From Streptomyces violaceusniger Tu 4113 (lineage in GTDB: Bacteria; Actinomycetota; Actinomycetes; Streptomycetales; Streptomycetaceae), in assembly GCF_000147815.2 (NCBI RefSeq), contig NC_015957.1:4340001-4404000 (forward strand): DNA of 64,000 nt. The letters run 5' to 3'. Shown here one piece after another: positions 51,965 through 62,425 of the stretch; position 1 is the first letter of the stretch, and every line of letters starts with the position of its first letter. Under the pieces are notes generated by a model. That model worked only from the letters and a program-made list of their open reading frames with translations. It was not told the origin of the DNA and searched no databases. Position numbers and translations under genes: made by a program.

Positions 51965-52986
51965 CGGCCCCTCCTTCCGGTACGGCGCCCGCGCACACTG
52001 CCGTGGGCCGCGAACACGGCGGCCACGCCGCCGAGCAGGGTCAGTGCCGCGGCACCGGCGTGCCGCCACATCGAGGGCAGATCCCGGGTGGTGACGACCG
52101 GGTCCGGCGGCAGCCCGTACACCTCCGGCTCGTCCAGCAACAGGAAGAAGGCACCGTCGCCGCCGACGCCGTCCTCCGGGTCGTCTCCGTACAGCCGGGC
52201 GTCCGCCACCCCCACCCGGTGCAGCTCCTCGACCCGGGCGGCGGCGCGCTCGCGCAGCTCGTCCAGGGGGCCGAACTGGATGGAGTCGGTGGGGCACGCC
52301 TTGGCGCACGCGGGTTCCTGGCCGGCGCCCAGCCGGTCGTAGCACAGGGTGCACTTATGGGCCCCGCCGTCCTCGGGCCGTACGTCGATGACCCCGTACG
52401 GGCAGGCGGGCACGCAGTAGCCGCAGCCGTTGCAGATGTCGTCCTGGACCACCACGGTCCCGAACTCGGTGCGGAACAGCGCACCGGTCGGACAGACGTC
52501 CAGGCACGCCGCGTGGGTGCAGTGCTTGCACACGTCCGAGGCCATCAGCCACCGCAGCCCGGTCTGCCCGTCGGCGGACGGGGACGGCGCCGGGGAGGTG
52601 GGGGTGATCGCCGCCTCCTCGACCGGGGTCCCGGAGCCCCGCGCCGCGAGGGCCAGCACATCGACATCGCTGTGGTCGACCGCCGCCTCGGCCCGGCCCA
52701 GCGGCTTGCTCTGCTCGATGAAGGCCACATGGCGCCAGCTGGAGGCGTCAAGGCCCTGGGTGTTGTCGAAGGACATGCCGGTGAAGTCCAGCCCGTCCTC
52801 CGGGATGGCGTTCCACTCCTTGCACGCCACCTCGCACGCCTTGCAGCCGATGCACACCGAGGTGTCGGTGAAGAAGCCGACCCGGGGCGGATGCCCGTCG
52901 TGTCCGGCGTCCCCGGCCACGTCCGGTTCGGCTCCGGCCAGCAGATTGCGGCCGATCAGTGACGAGCGCCGGGAGGTGTCGGTCAT
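51961..52986 (-). CDS. Formate dehydrogenase iron-sulfur (beta) subunit, four 4Fe-4S clusters
   Basis: 341-residue electron-transfer subunit. ATG 52986 overlaps the alpha gene stop by 4 bp. Four clusters of cysteines are visible: TSVCIGCKACEVACKEWN (about residues 43-60), DVCKHCTHAACLDVCPTGAL, DDICNGCGYCVPACPYGV and HKCTLCYDRLGAGQEPACAKACPTDSI. A C-terminal hydrophobic stretch (HAGAAALTLLGGVAAVFAAHG) could anchor it. It moves electrons from the Mo/W active site of the alpha subunit to the NrfD anchor. Confidence 0.92.
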   Translation of the reverse strand: MTDTSRRSSLIGRNLLAGAEPDVAGDAGHDGHPPRVGFFTDTSVCIGCKACEVACKEWNAIPEDGLDFTGMSFDNTQGLDASSWRHVAFIEQSKPLGRAEAAVDHSDVDVLALAARGSGTPVEEAAITPTSPAPSPSADGQTGLRWLMASDVCKHCTHAACLDVCPTGALFRTEFGTVVVQDDICNGCGYCVPACPYGVIDVRPEDGGAHKCTLCYDRLGAGQEPACAKACPTDSIQFGPLDELRERAAARVEELHRVGVADARLYGDDPEDGVGGDGAFFLLLDEPEVYGLPPDPVVTTRDLPSMWRHAGAAALTLLGGVAAVFAAHGSVRGRRTGRRGR

Positions 52987-55900
52987 CCCCGCACCTCCGT
53001 TCCGGTCCGCGCCGTGATTCCGGCGCGCCGCCGATAGTCTTCGAGCAGGGCCGTCAGCTCCGGGCCGCGGGGGCGGCGGCCGGGACGGATGTCGGCGCTC
53101 AGCGCCTTCACCTCCTGGATGTGGACATTCGGGTCGAGGATGATCGCGGACAGCTCATTGGCGGCGTCCCCGCGCGTGTAGCCGTTGGGGCCCCAGTGGT
53201 ACGGGAGCCCGATCTGATGCACCGTGCGGCCCCCGGCCCTGATCGGGGACATCCGCTCGGTGACCATCACCCGGGCCTCGATCACTCCGCGCGCGCTGAC
53301 CAGCGTCGCCCAGCCGGTGTGCTCCAGATGCCGCTCGGCGGCCAGCTCGGGAGAGACCTCGCAGAAGAACTCCGGCTGCAGCTCGGCCAGATACGGTGTC
53401 CAGCGGCTCATCCCGCCCGCGGTGAAGTGCTCGGTGAGCCGGTAGGTGGTGATCATGTACGGGAACACCTCGCTGCCCGGCTCGTCCCCGCTGGGATGGA
53501 AGGCATTGTGCTCATCGGAGATCACCTCCCGGACCGGATTGCGCTGCTGGTCCGGGTAGAGGGGATTGCGCACCGGTGAGTCCTGCGGCTCGTAGTGCGT
53601 CGGCAGCGGCCCGTCCACCAGCCCGGCCGGGGCGTACAGCCATCCCTTGCCGTCGGCCTGCATGATGAACGGATCCACTCCGCTGAGCGCGTCCGGGCCC
53701 CGGGCGTCCTCGGGCGGGCGGTAGGAGGGCGCCCGGTCGGGGATGAAGTCCGGGATGTCATGGCCGGTCCACCGCTCCTGGTCCGCGTCCCACCACACCA
53801 GCGCCTTGCGCTCGCTCCACGGCCGGCCGGCGGGATCGGCCGAGGCGCGGTTGTAGAGGATGCGGCGGTTGGCGGGCCAGGCCCAGGCCCATTCGGCGGC
53901 GATCCAGTCCTGCTCGGTATGCGGTTTGCGGCGGGCGGCCTGGTTGACGCCGTCGGCGTACACCCCGCAGTAGATCCAGCAGCCGCAGGAGGTGGAGCCG
54001 TCGTCCTTCAGTTCGGTGTACGCGCTGAGCGGCGCGCCCCGCGCGTCACGGCCGTTGATCTCGGCCAGGACCGCCTCGGCGCTGGGCTCGGCGAGCGGGC
54101 CCTCGGTGGGATAGGACCAGGCCAGATCGTGGACGGCCCGGTCCATGGGGTCGGTGGAGTCCTTCAGCCGCTCCTTGACCAGCCGCCCCAGGTGGTACAT
54201 GAACCACAGATCGCTGCGTGCCTCGCCGTCCGGCTCCTTGGCCGCGAAATGCCACTGCAGCATCCGGTTGGTGTTGGTGAAGGAGCCGGACTTCTCGGTG
54301 TGGGCGGCGGCGGGGAAGAAGAACACCTCGGTGGCGATGTCCTCGGTGCGCAGCTCGCCGGTCTCGATCTCCGGTCCGTCCTGCCACCAGGTGGCGGACT
54401 CGATGAGGGAGAAGTCGCGGACGACCAGCCAGTCCAGGTTGGCCATGCCCAGCCGCTGCATCTTGGTGTTGGCCGAGCCCACAGCGGGGTTCTCACCCAT
54501 CAGGAAGAAGCCCTTGCAGACTCCGTTCAGCATCTCCATCACGGTGTGGTAGGTGCTGTGGGAGCCGGTCAGCCGGGGCAGATGGCCGAAGCAGTAGTCG
54601 TTGTCGGCGTGTGCGGCGTCGCCGTAGTACGCCTTGAGCAGGCTGACGACATAGGAGCGCATCTCGCCCCAGAACCCCTTCTCGGTCTTTATGGCCTCGA
54701 CGAAGGTGTCCAGGTCCTCGTGCGCGTGGGCATGCGGCATCGGGATGTAACCGGGGAGCATGTTGAACAGGGTCGGGATGTCGCTGGAGCCCTGGATGCT
54801 GGCGTGGCCGCGCAGCGCCTGGATGCCACCGCCGGGGCGGCCGATGTTGCCGAGCAGTAGCTGAAGGATGCTCGCGGTGCGGATGTACTGGGCGCCCACG
54901 GTGTGCTGGGTCCAGCCGACGGCGTACACGAACTCCGAGGTGCGGTCCGGACCCGAGTTCTCCACCAGCGCGCGGCACACCTCCAGGAACGTGTCCTGGG
55001 GAATCCCGCAGGTCTCCTCGACCATCTCGGGTGTGTAGCGGGAGAAGTGACGCTTGAGGATCTGGTAGACGCAGCGCGGATGCTCCAGGGTGCGGTCCGT
55101 GGGGACCTCCGGGGGGATGGGCGCGCCGCCGGAGCCATGGGACTCGGAGTAGGCCGCCATCGAGACAGACGCGCCCTTGCGGGTGCGCTCCTCGTACAGC
55201 TCGTCGGGCGCCCCCTGCGGGGCCTGGACCTGGGCGCCCTCGTAGCTCCAGGTGGAGATGTCGTAGTGGCCGGTCGCCGGGTCGAGGCCGGAGAAGATCC
55301 CCGCCAGATCCTCGGTGTCCTCGAACTCCTCGCCGACGATGGTCGAGGCGTTGGTGTACTCCAGGACGTAGTCGCGGAAGTCGTGGCCGCCGGTGAGCAC
55401 GTGGTTGATGATGCCGCCGAGGAAGGCGATGTCGGTGCCGGCCCGGATCGGCACATACAGATCGGCCAGCGCGCTGGTGCGGCTGAAGCGCGGATCGACA
55501 TGGATGACCTTCGCGCCGCGCGCCTTGGCCTCCATCACCCACTGGAAGCCCACGGGATGGGCCTCGGCGAAGTTGGAGCCCTCGATCACGATGCAGTCCG
55601 AGTTCTGCAGATCCTGCAGAAAGGTGGTGGCGCCGCCACGGCCGAAGGAGGTGCCGAGCCCGGCGACGCTGGAGGAGTGGCAGACCCGGGCCTGGTTCTC
55701 CACCTGGATCACCCCGAGCCCCGTCCACAACTTCTTGATGAGGTAGTTCTCTTCGTTGTCCAAGGTGGCGCCGCCGAGGCTGGCGATCCCCAGGGTGCGG
55801 TTGACGCTGACCCCGTCCTGCTCCCACTGCCAGCCCTCGCGGCGGGTGCGGACCACCCGTTCGGCGACCATGTCCATCGCGGTGTCCAGGTCCAGCCGCT

Positions 55901-56246
55901 CCCATTCGGTGCCGTACGGGCGGCGGTAGAGCACCTCGTGGCGCCGGGACTCGCCGGTGGTGAGCTGGAGGGATGCCGAGCCCTTGGGGCACAGCCGGCC
56001 GCGGCTGACCGGTGAGTCGGGGTCGCCCTCGATCTGCACCACCCGGCCGTCCTTCACATAGACGTTCTGGGCACACCCCACCGCGCAGTAGGGGCACACC
56101 GACTTGACCACCTTGTCGGCCGTGACGGTGCGGGGGCGCTGCTCACGGGTGGCGGCCGAGGTGGCGGCGGCGCCGCGGCCGAGCGGGTCGCTTCCGGTCA
56201 GCTGGCGGTAGACAGGCCATTCCCGGATCCATGTACGTACGCCCAT
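52983..56246 (-). CDS. Formate dehydrogenase catalytic (alpha) subunit, Cys type
   Basis: 1087-residue molybdopterin-dependent oxidoreductase. ATG 56246 has AAAGGA upstream. The N-terminal 4Fe-4S site is Cys51-Cys54-Cys58-Cys86 (CPYCAVGC, RGRLCPKG). The active-site segment is ARVCHSSSVAGL, with Cys189-His190 where E. coli FdnG has selenocysteine, so no UGA recoding is needed. The N-terminus (MGVRTWIREWPVYRQLTGSD) lacks a Tat signal, implying the active site faces the cytoplasm. It oxidises formate to CO2 (reversal is possible) and passes electrons to the following two subunits. First gene of the three-gene operon, each overlapping by 4 bp. Confidence 0.93.
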   Translation of the reverse strand: MGVRTWIREWPVYRQLTGSDPLGRGAAATSAATREQRPRTVTADKVVKSVCPYCAVGCAQNVYVKDGRVVQIEGDPDSPVSRGRLCPKGSASLQLTTGESRRHEVLYRRPYGTEWERLDLDTAMDMVAERVVRTRREGWQWEQDGVSVNRTLGIASLGGATLDNEENYLIKKLWTGLGVIQVENQARVCHSSSVAGLGTSFGRGGATTFLQDLQNSDCIVIEGSNFAEAHPVGFQWVMEAKARGAKVIHVDPRFSRTSALADLYVPIRAGTDIAFLGGIINHVLTGGHDFRDYVLEYTNASTIVGEEFEDTEDLAGIFSGLDPATGHYDISTWSYEGAQVQAPQGAPDELYEERTRKGASVSMAAYSESHGSGGAPIPPEVPTDRTLEHPRCVYQILKRHFSRYTPEMVEETCGIPQDTFLEVCRALVENSGPDRTSEFVYAVGWTQHTVGAQYIRTASILQLLLGNIGRPGGGIQALRGHASIQGSSDIPTLFNMLPGYIPMPHAHAHEDLDTFVEAIKTEKGFWGEMRSYVVSLLKAYYGDAAHADNDYCFGHLPRLTGSHSTYHTVMEMLNGVCKGFFLMGENPAVGSANTKMQRLGMANLDWLVVRDFSLIESATWWQDGPEIETGELRTEDIATEVFFFPAAAHTEKSGSFTNTNRMLQWHFAAKEPDGEARSDLWFMYHLGRLVKERLKDSTDPMDRAVHDLAWSYPTEGPLAEPSAEAVLAEINGRDARGAPLSAYTELKDDGSTSCGCWIYCGVYADGVNQAARRKPHTEQDWIAAEWAWAWPANRRILYNRASADPAGRPWSERKALVWWDADQERWTGHDIPDFIPDRAPSYRPPEDARGPDALSGVDPFIMQADGKGWLYAPAGLVDGPLPTHYEPQDSPVRNPLYPDQQRNPVREVISDEHNAFHPSGDEPGSEVFPYMITTYRLTEHFTAGGMSRWTPYLAELQPEFFCEVSPELAAERHLEHTGWATLVSARGVIEARVMVTERMSPIRAGGRTVHQIGLPYHWGPNGYTRGDAANELSAIILDPNVHIQEVKALSADIRPGRRPRGPELTALLEDYRRRAGITARTGTEVRG

Positions 56247-56307
56247 CGCCCGTCCTTTCGCGCTGTTCTGCCCCGCACCGGCCCATCGGCATGGTCGGAT
56301 ACGGCGC

Positions 56308-57042
56308 ATGGGTTCCCGTCTCGAGGCTTTTCACACCCCGCCCGCGCCCGGATGCGCCGGATCACCGGTCGTGGGGGTGGACGCCTGCCGTACCGGCTGG
56401 GTGGCCGTGGCCCTGTGCGAGGAGGGCCGCTTCGCCGGGGCGGATACCGCCGGCGGGCTGAGCGAACTGCTCGGCCGGTTTCCGGACGCCGCCGTGGTGG
56501 CGGTCGACATGCCGCTGGGGATGCTGACGGCCGGATGGCGCGAGGCGGAGGCCCTGGCCGTGGCGATGGTGGCCCCGCACCGCTCCCGGGTCTTCCCGGT
56601 GCCGCCGCGCGAGGTCTGGGAGGCGGACGACTACGACGACGCCAATCTGCGCTGCCGGGCCCGGACCGGTCAGGGGCTGAGCCGTCAGACCTGGGGGCTG
56701 GCCGCGAAGCTGCGCGAGGCCAACGCCTGCCGCGACGGGGGCGACCACCGGCTCAACGAGGTCCATCCCGAGGTCTCCTTCGCCGCCGTCAACAGGGGGC
56801 GGCCCGTGGCCTGGAGCAAGAAGAGCTGGAACGGCCAGGCCGTGCGCCGCCGGTTGCTGGAGGACCAGGGCATCGTCCTGCCCGACGACCTCGGACCGGC
56901 CGGCCGGGTGCCGCCCGACGACGTCCTGGACGCCGCGGTGGCGGCCTGGAGCGCGCGGCGGATCGCGCTCGGGGCCGCCCGGAGCCTTCCCGATCCGCCT
57001 CAGGAGGCGGACACCGGGCTGCGCGCCGCGATCTGGTACTGA
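56308..57042 (+). CDS. DUF429 family protein
   Basis: 244-residue predicted RNase-H-fold nuclease-like protein. ATG 56308 is 61 bases from the divergent formate dehydrogenase start. The Asp-containing strand VVGVDACRTGWVAVALCEEG (about residues 22-41) and VVAVDMPLGM (about 65-74) are the family signatures. Later motifs are HRSRVFPVPPREVWEADDYDDANLRCRARTG, LNEVHPEVSFAAVNRGRPVAWSKKSWNGQAVRRRLL and PPDDVLDAAVAAWSARRIA, with conserved Glu and Asp that complete the site. The biological role is unknown. Confidence 0.88.
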   Translation: MGSRLEAFHTPPAPGCAGSPVVGVDACRTGWVAVALCEEGRFAGADTAGGLSELLGRFPDAAVVAVDMPLGMLTAGWREAEALAVAMVAPHRSRVFPVPPREVWEADDYDDANLRCRARTGQGLSRQTWGLAAKLREANACRDGGDHRLNEVHPEVSFAAVNRGRPVAWSKKSWNGQAVRRRLLEDQGIVLPDDLGPAGRVPPDDVLDAAVAAWSARRIALGAARSLPDPPQEADTGLRAAIWY

Positions 57043-57062
57043 CCGAGCCCCGTGCGGATGGC

Positions 57063-57098
57063 GGGAGGCCGCCCGAGCCGTGCCTCGGGCGGCCTCCC
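57063..57098. terminator. 15-bp-stem terminator after DUF429
   Basis: GGGAGGCCGCCCGAG (57063-57077) pairs perfectly with 57084-57098; loop CCGTGC, followed by CTTCCCC. Confidence 0.9.
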
Positions 57099-57151
57099 CT
57101 TCCCCCCACCCCCTGGAGATGGACCTATGGGGTGCCCGGCGGACCTTTCCC

Positions 57152-57185
57152 CTCCCCGCCCCTGACCGTCGCCAGGGGCGGGGAG
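57152..57185. terminator. 13-bp-stem terminator for the Rpf-M23 gene
   Basis: CTCCCCGCCCCTG (57152-57164) pairs with CAGGGGCGGGGAG (57173-57185) around an 8-base loop. It serves the minus-strand gene ending at 57259. Confidence 0.85.
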
Positions 57186-57258
57186 AGCGCGGCCTGCCGC
57201 AAGCGGCAAGATCCGCCGGACACTTCCTCGATGGGCGGCGTGCGTCCGGTGTGAGCCG

Positions 57259-59943
<2,685 letters not shown>

Positions 59944-60777
59944 GTGGCGATCGTTGTCGAGCTGACCTCCTATCCCGTCAAGGGCTGCGCGGGCGTTCCC
60001 GTATCCGAGGCGCTGCTGACGGAGGCGGGTCTGCGGCACGACCGCAGCTTCATGGTCATCGGCGAGGACGGAGAGTGCCGCACCCAGCGGCGCGATCCCC
60101 GCCTCGCCGTCATCCGCCCCGCCATCGACCCGGACGGCACCCGGCTCACCCTGTCGGCACCCGGCGAGGGTGACGTGGCCATCGACGTCGACACCACCTC
60201 CGCCCGGCGCGAGGTCGAGCTGTTCCACAACCCCTTCCTCGGTATCGACCAGGGCGATGCCGCCGCCGCGTGGCTATCGCAGGTGCTGGGCGCGCCGAGC
60301 AGGCTGGTGCGGGTGCCCCCGGAGCACGGCCGGGTGACCGAAGGATGGATCCCCGGCACCTGTGGCTACGCCGACAGCGGCGCCGTGCACCTCGTCTCCC
60401 GGGCCAGCCTGGACGGGCTGAACCAGCGGATCGCCGAGGCGGGCGGCGCCGCGCTGCCCATGAACCGCTTCCGCCCCGGCATCGTGCTCGGCGGATGGGA
60501 CGAACCCCATCGGGAGGACCGGATCCGCAGAATTGCCATCGGCGGCGCCGAGCTGGGCTTCGCCAAGCCCACCGCCCGGTGCGTCGTGACGACCGTCGAT
60601 CAGAGCAAGGGCGTCAAGGCGGGCCCGGAGCCACTGCGCACCCTGGCCGGCTACCGGCGCGGCCCGGGTGGCGCCACCCTGTTCGGCTGCCAGTTCTCCG
60701 TGACCCGCACCGGAAAGCTGGCGGTCGGCGATGAGGTGCACGTCATCGAGTGGGACGGGCCGCCGCCGGGGGAGTGA
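59944..60777 (+). CDS. MOSC domain protein (with N-terminal beta-barrel)
   Basis: 277-residue protein. The GTG start 59944 is preceded by TAGGGT about six bases before it, so the mRNA may be leaderless. The MOSC N-terminal barrel reads VVELTSYPVKGCAGVPVSEALLTEAGLRHDRSFMVI. The C-terminal MOSC domain contains NRFRPGIVLGGW, the conserved Cys in KPTARCVVTTVDQSKGVK and ATLFGCQFSVTRTGKLAVGDEVHVIE. MOSC proteins bind Mo cofactor sulfur and act as sulfurtransferases or as mARC-like reductases; the enzyme here could serve the molybdenum enzymes seen elsewhere in the window. Confidence 0.9.
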   Translation: MAIVVELTSYPVKGCAGVPVSEALLTEAGLRHDRSFMVIGEDGECRTQRRDPRLAVIRPAIDPDGTRLTLSAPGEGDVAIDVDTTSARREVELFHNPFLGIDQGDAAAAWLSQVLGAPSRLVRVPPEHGRVTEGWIPGTCGYADSGAVHLVSRASLDGLNQRIAEAGGAALPMNRFRPGIVLGGWDEPHREDRIRRIAIGGAELGFAKPTARCVVTTVDQSKGVKAGPEPLRTLAGYRRGPGGATLFGCQFSVTRTGKLAVGDEVHVIEWDGPPPGE

Positions 60778-60781
60778 CCGG

Positions 60782-60817
60782 GAGCGCTCGGACCGACGCG
60801 AGCGCTCAGACCGACGC
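60782..60817. repeat. 18-bp tandem duplication with self-complementary core
   Basis: GAGCGCTC(G/A)GACCGACGC is repeated at 60782-60799 and 60800-60817 with one difference. GAGCGCTC is itself a palindrome, so the two copies can pair as a hairpin between the convergent MOSC and AHSA1-type genes, acting as a possible terminator. Confidence 0.7.
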
Positions 60818-61216
60818 GAGTACCTTGGCGAAGCTGTCCAGGAGCTGGGCGGCGCCCTCCTCGGCCTGGGCGCACTGCTCCTGCGGCGGGGCCGGCTGCC
60901 GGAGCACCACCCGGGTCCGGCCGTCGCCCAGCTCGGCGAAGGTGGCGGTCATCTCCATGACCCCCTGCGGAAGGTCCAGGGTCCACACCAGCCGCTCCTG
61001 GCCGACCACCTCGCGGTAGACGCCGCGCATCGGCATCTCGCCCCCGGGAGTGGCGATGTTCGCCTTCCAGGCGCCGCCCGGCCGGACGTCGAGGGCGACG
61101 GATTCGGGGGTGGCGCCGAACCAGCGGGCGAAGTACTCCGGCTCGGTCCACACCCGCCACACCGTCTCGCGTGGTGCGTCCAGGTCCCGGGTGACGGTGA
61201 TCTCGGTGTCGCTCAT
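60806..61216 (-). CDS. AHSA1/SRPBCC domain protein
   Basis: 136-residue START-like protein. ATG 61216 has GAGGAGA upstream. The pattern EITVTRDLDAPRETVWRVWTEPEYFARWFG is the classic AHSA1 opening, followed by DVRPGGAWKANI, MRGVYREVVGQERLVWTLDL and VMEMTATFAELGDGRTRVVLRQ, ending in a long helix AQLLDSFAKVL. It binds a hydrophobic ligand in family members; role unknown. It lies downstream of the Lrp gene in the same direction with 60 bases between. Confidence 0.9.
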   Translation of the reverse strand: MSDTEITVTRDLDAPRETVWRVWTEPEYFARWFGATPESVALDVRPGGAWKANIATPGGEMPMRGVYREVVGQERLVWTLDLPQGVMEMTATFAELGDGRTRVVLRQPAPPQEQCAQAEEGAAQLLDSFAKVLASV

Positions 61217-61276
61217 GGTCTCTCCTCGGTGAGCGGGAAGTGTCGTCACGCATCAGACCGGCCCGCCGCGCGGAAC

Positions 61277-62290
61277 TCATCGGTCCTGGCTCAGCAGCCT
61301 TCCGTCCTCCCGGCCGATCCAGTACCGGCGCAGCACATCGAGGACCACCGACACTTCGCAGGCGGTGATGCCGGGGAGTTTCGCCAGATCGTGGGTGAGC
61401 AGCTCGGCGAGGCCGTCCTCGTCCCGGAACACCCCGTGGTGGATCACCGAGGAGGTGCCCGCGACGATCGAGACATAGCGCGCCGAGGCGTGCCGGGCCA
61501 GCGCGTCGGCCACTTCCTGGATGGCCCCGGGGGCGGCATGCAGCTCGATCACGACCTCCAGCGCATGGCCGAGCAGCGCCGGTTCGATCTCCACACGGGG
61601 CCGTACCAGACCGCGCTGGAGGAGCGACTGGGCCAGCCGGTAGGCGGTGGACCGGCTGATGCCGAGCCCGCGCGCCACATCGGCGGCGCTCGCCCGGGCG
61701 TCCTGGCGCAGCAGCTCCACGGCCCGCAGTTCGTCGTCGCTGAACTCGGTGACGGCGGTGGGCTCCGCCACCGGATCGGCGACCTCCCGCAGCGCCCGCA
61801 CCTGGGCGTCGTCCAGCCGCCGCAGCCGCCAGGAGTCGGACTTCGCCGTCGCCCTGAGCACCAGTTCGGTATGGGCCGACCGCACCCCGGGGACGGACGG
61901 GATCCGGGTCATCAGCAGCTCCCGGGCCCGGCCGCGCCGGGTCGCGTGCAGGGAGCAGTAGACATCGGTGCGGCCCGTGGTCGTGGCGACGAACGGTATC
62001 TCGGGCAGCTCGGACAGCCGCCGGGCCACCTGCCACGCCTGCCCCGGGGCCGTGGTCACCCAGACGTGCATGGGGTTGCCCTCGGCCAGCATGGGCCACT
62101 CCACTTGCCCGATCACCCGCAGCAGCCGCTCCTCCCCGAGCCGGGTCAGCCGGCGGCCGACGGTGCTGGCCGAGGTGCCGAGCACCTCGGCGAGCGCGCT
62201 CAGTGGCGCCCTCGGCGCCACCTGCAGGGCGGCCACCAGATCGAGGTCGGCGTCGTCGAGTACCGGTGGTGTGGTGGGAACGGCTGCCAT
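61277..62290 (-). CDS. Two-HTH Lrp/AsnC family regulator
   Basis: 337-residue regulator with a duplicated architecture, roughly twice the usual Lrp length. ATG 62290 gives MAAVPTTPPVLDDADLDLVAAL. The first HTH is APLSALAEVLGTSASTVGRRLTRLGEERLL with a ligand domain (MHVWVTTAPGQAWQVARRLSELPEIPFVATTTGRTDVYC). The second is ASAADVARGLGISRSTAYRLAQSLLQRGLV with VVIELHAAPGAIQEVADALARHASARYVSIVAGTSSV. Divergent from an AbgT transporter, which it likely controls. Confidence 0.9.
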   Translation of the reverse strand: MAAVPTTPPVLDDADLDLVAALQVAPRAPLSALAEVLGTSASTVGRRLTRLGEERLLRVIGQVEWPMLAEGNPMHVWVTTAPGQAWQVARRLSELPEIPFVATTTGRTDVYCSLHATRRGRARELLMTRIPSVPGVRSAHTELVLRATAKSDSWRLRRLDDAQVRALREVADPVAEPTAVTEFSDDELRAVELLRQDARASAADVARGLGISRSTAYRLAQSLLQRGLVRPRVEIEPALLGHALEVVIELHAAPGAIQEVADALARHASARYVSIVAGTSSVIHHGVFRDEDGLAELLTHDLAKLPGITACEVSVVLDVLRRYWIGREDGRLLSQDR

Positions 62291-62304
62291 GGATACGAAT
62301 CTAT

Positions 62305-62324
62305 CGTGCACTTGGTGCTGCACG
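62305..62324. promoter_or_regulatory. CGTGCA-N8-TGCACG dyad, Lrp operator candidate
   Basis: Perfect 6-bp arms, 15 bases upstream of the Lrp start, followed by an AT-rich tract (62325-62375) of the kind Lrp proteins wrap. The dyad is 102 bases upstream of the AbgT start. Confidence 0.5.
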
Positions 62325-62425
62325 CGTGAATCATTCTTGCGTTACAACACTTTTACTTGCCTCATTCCGTCATGCCTTCTCTAATGGACGACCACTACTG
62401 CGTCGCCGACGAAGGAGTGCGGACG

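Noticed and set aside
52983..56246. Selenocysteine in the formate dehydrogenase
   Set aside because: The active-site codon encodes Cys (ARVCHSSS) and no in-frame UGA occurs there.
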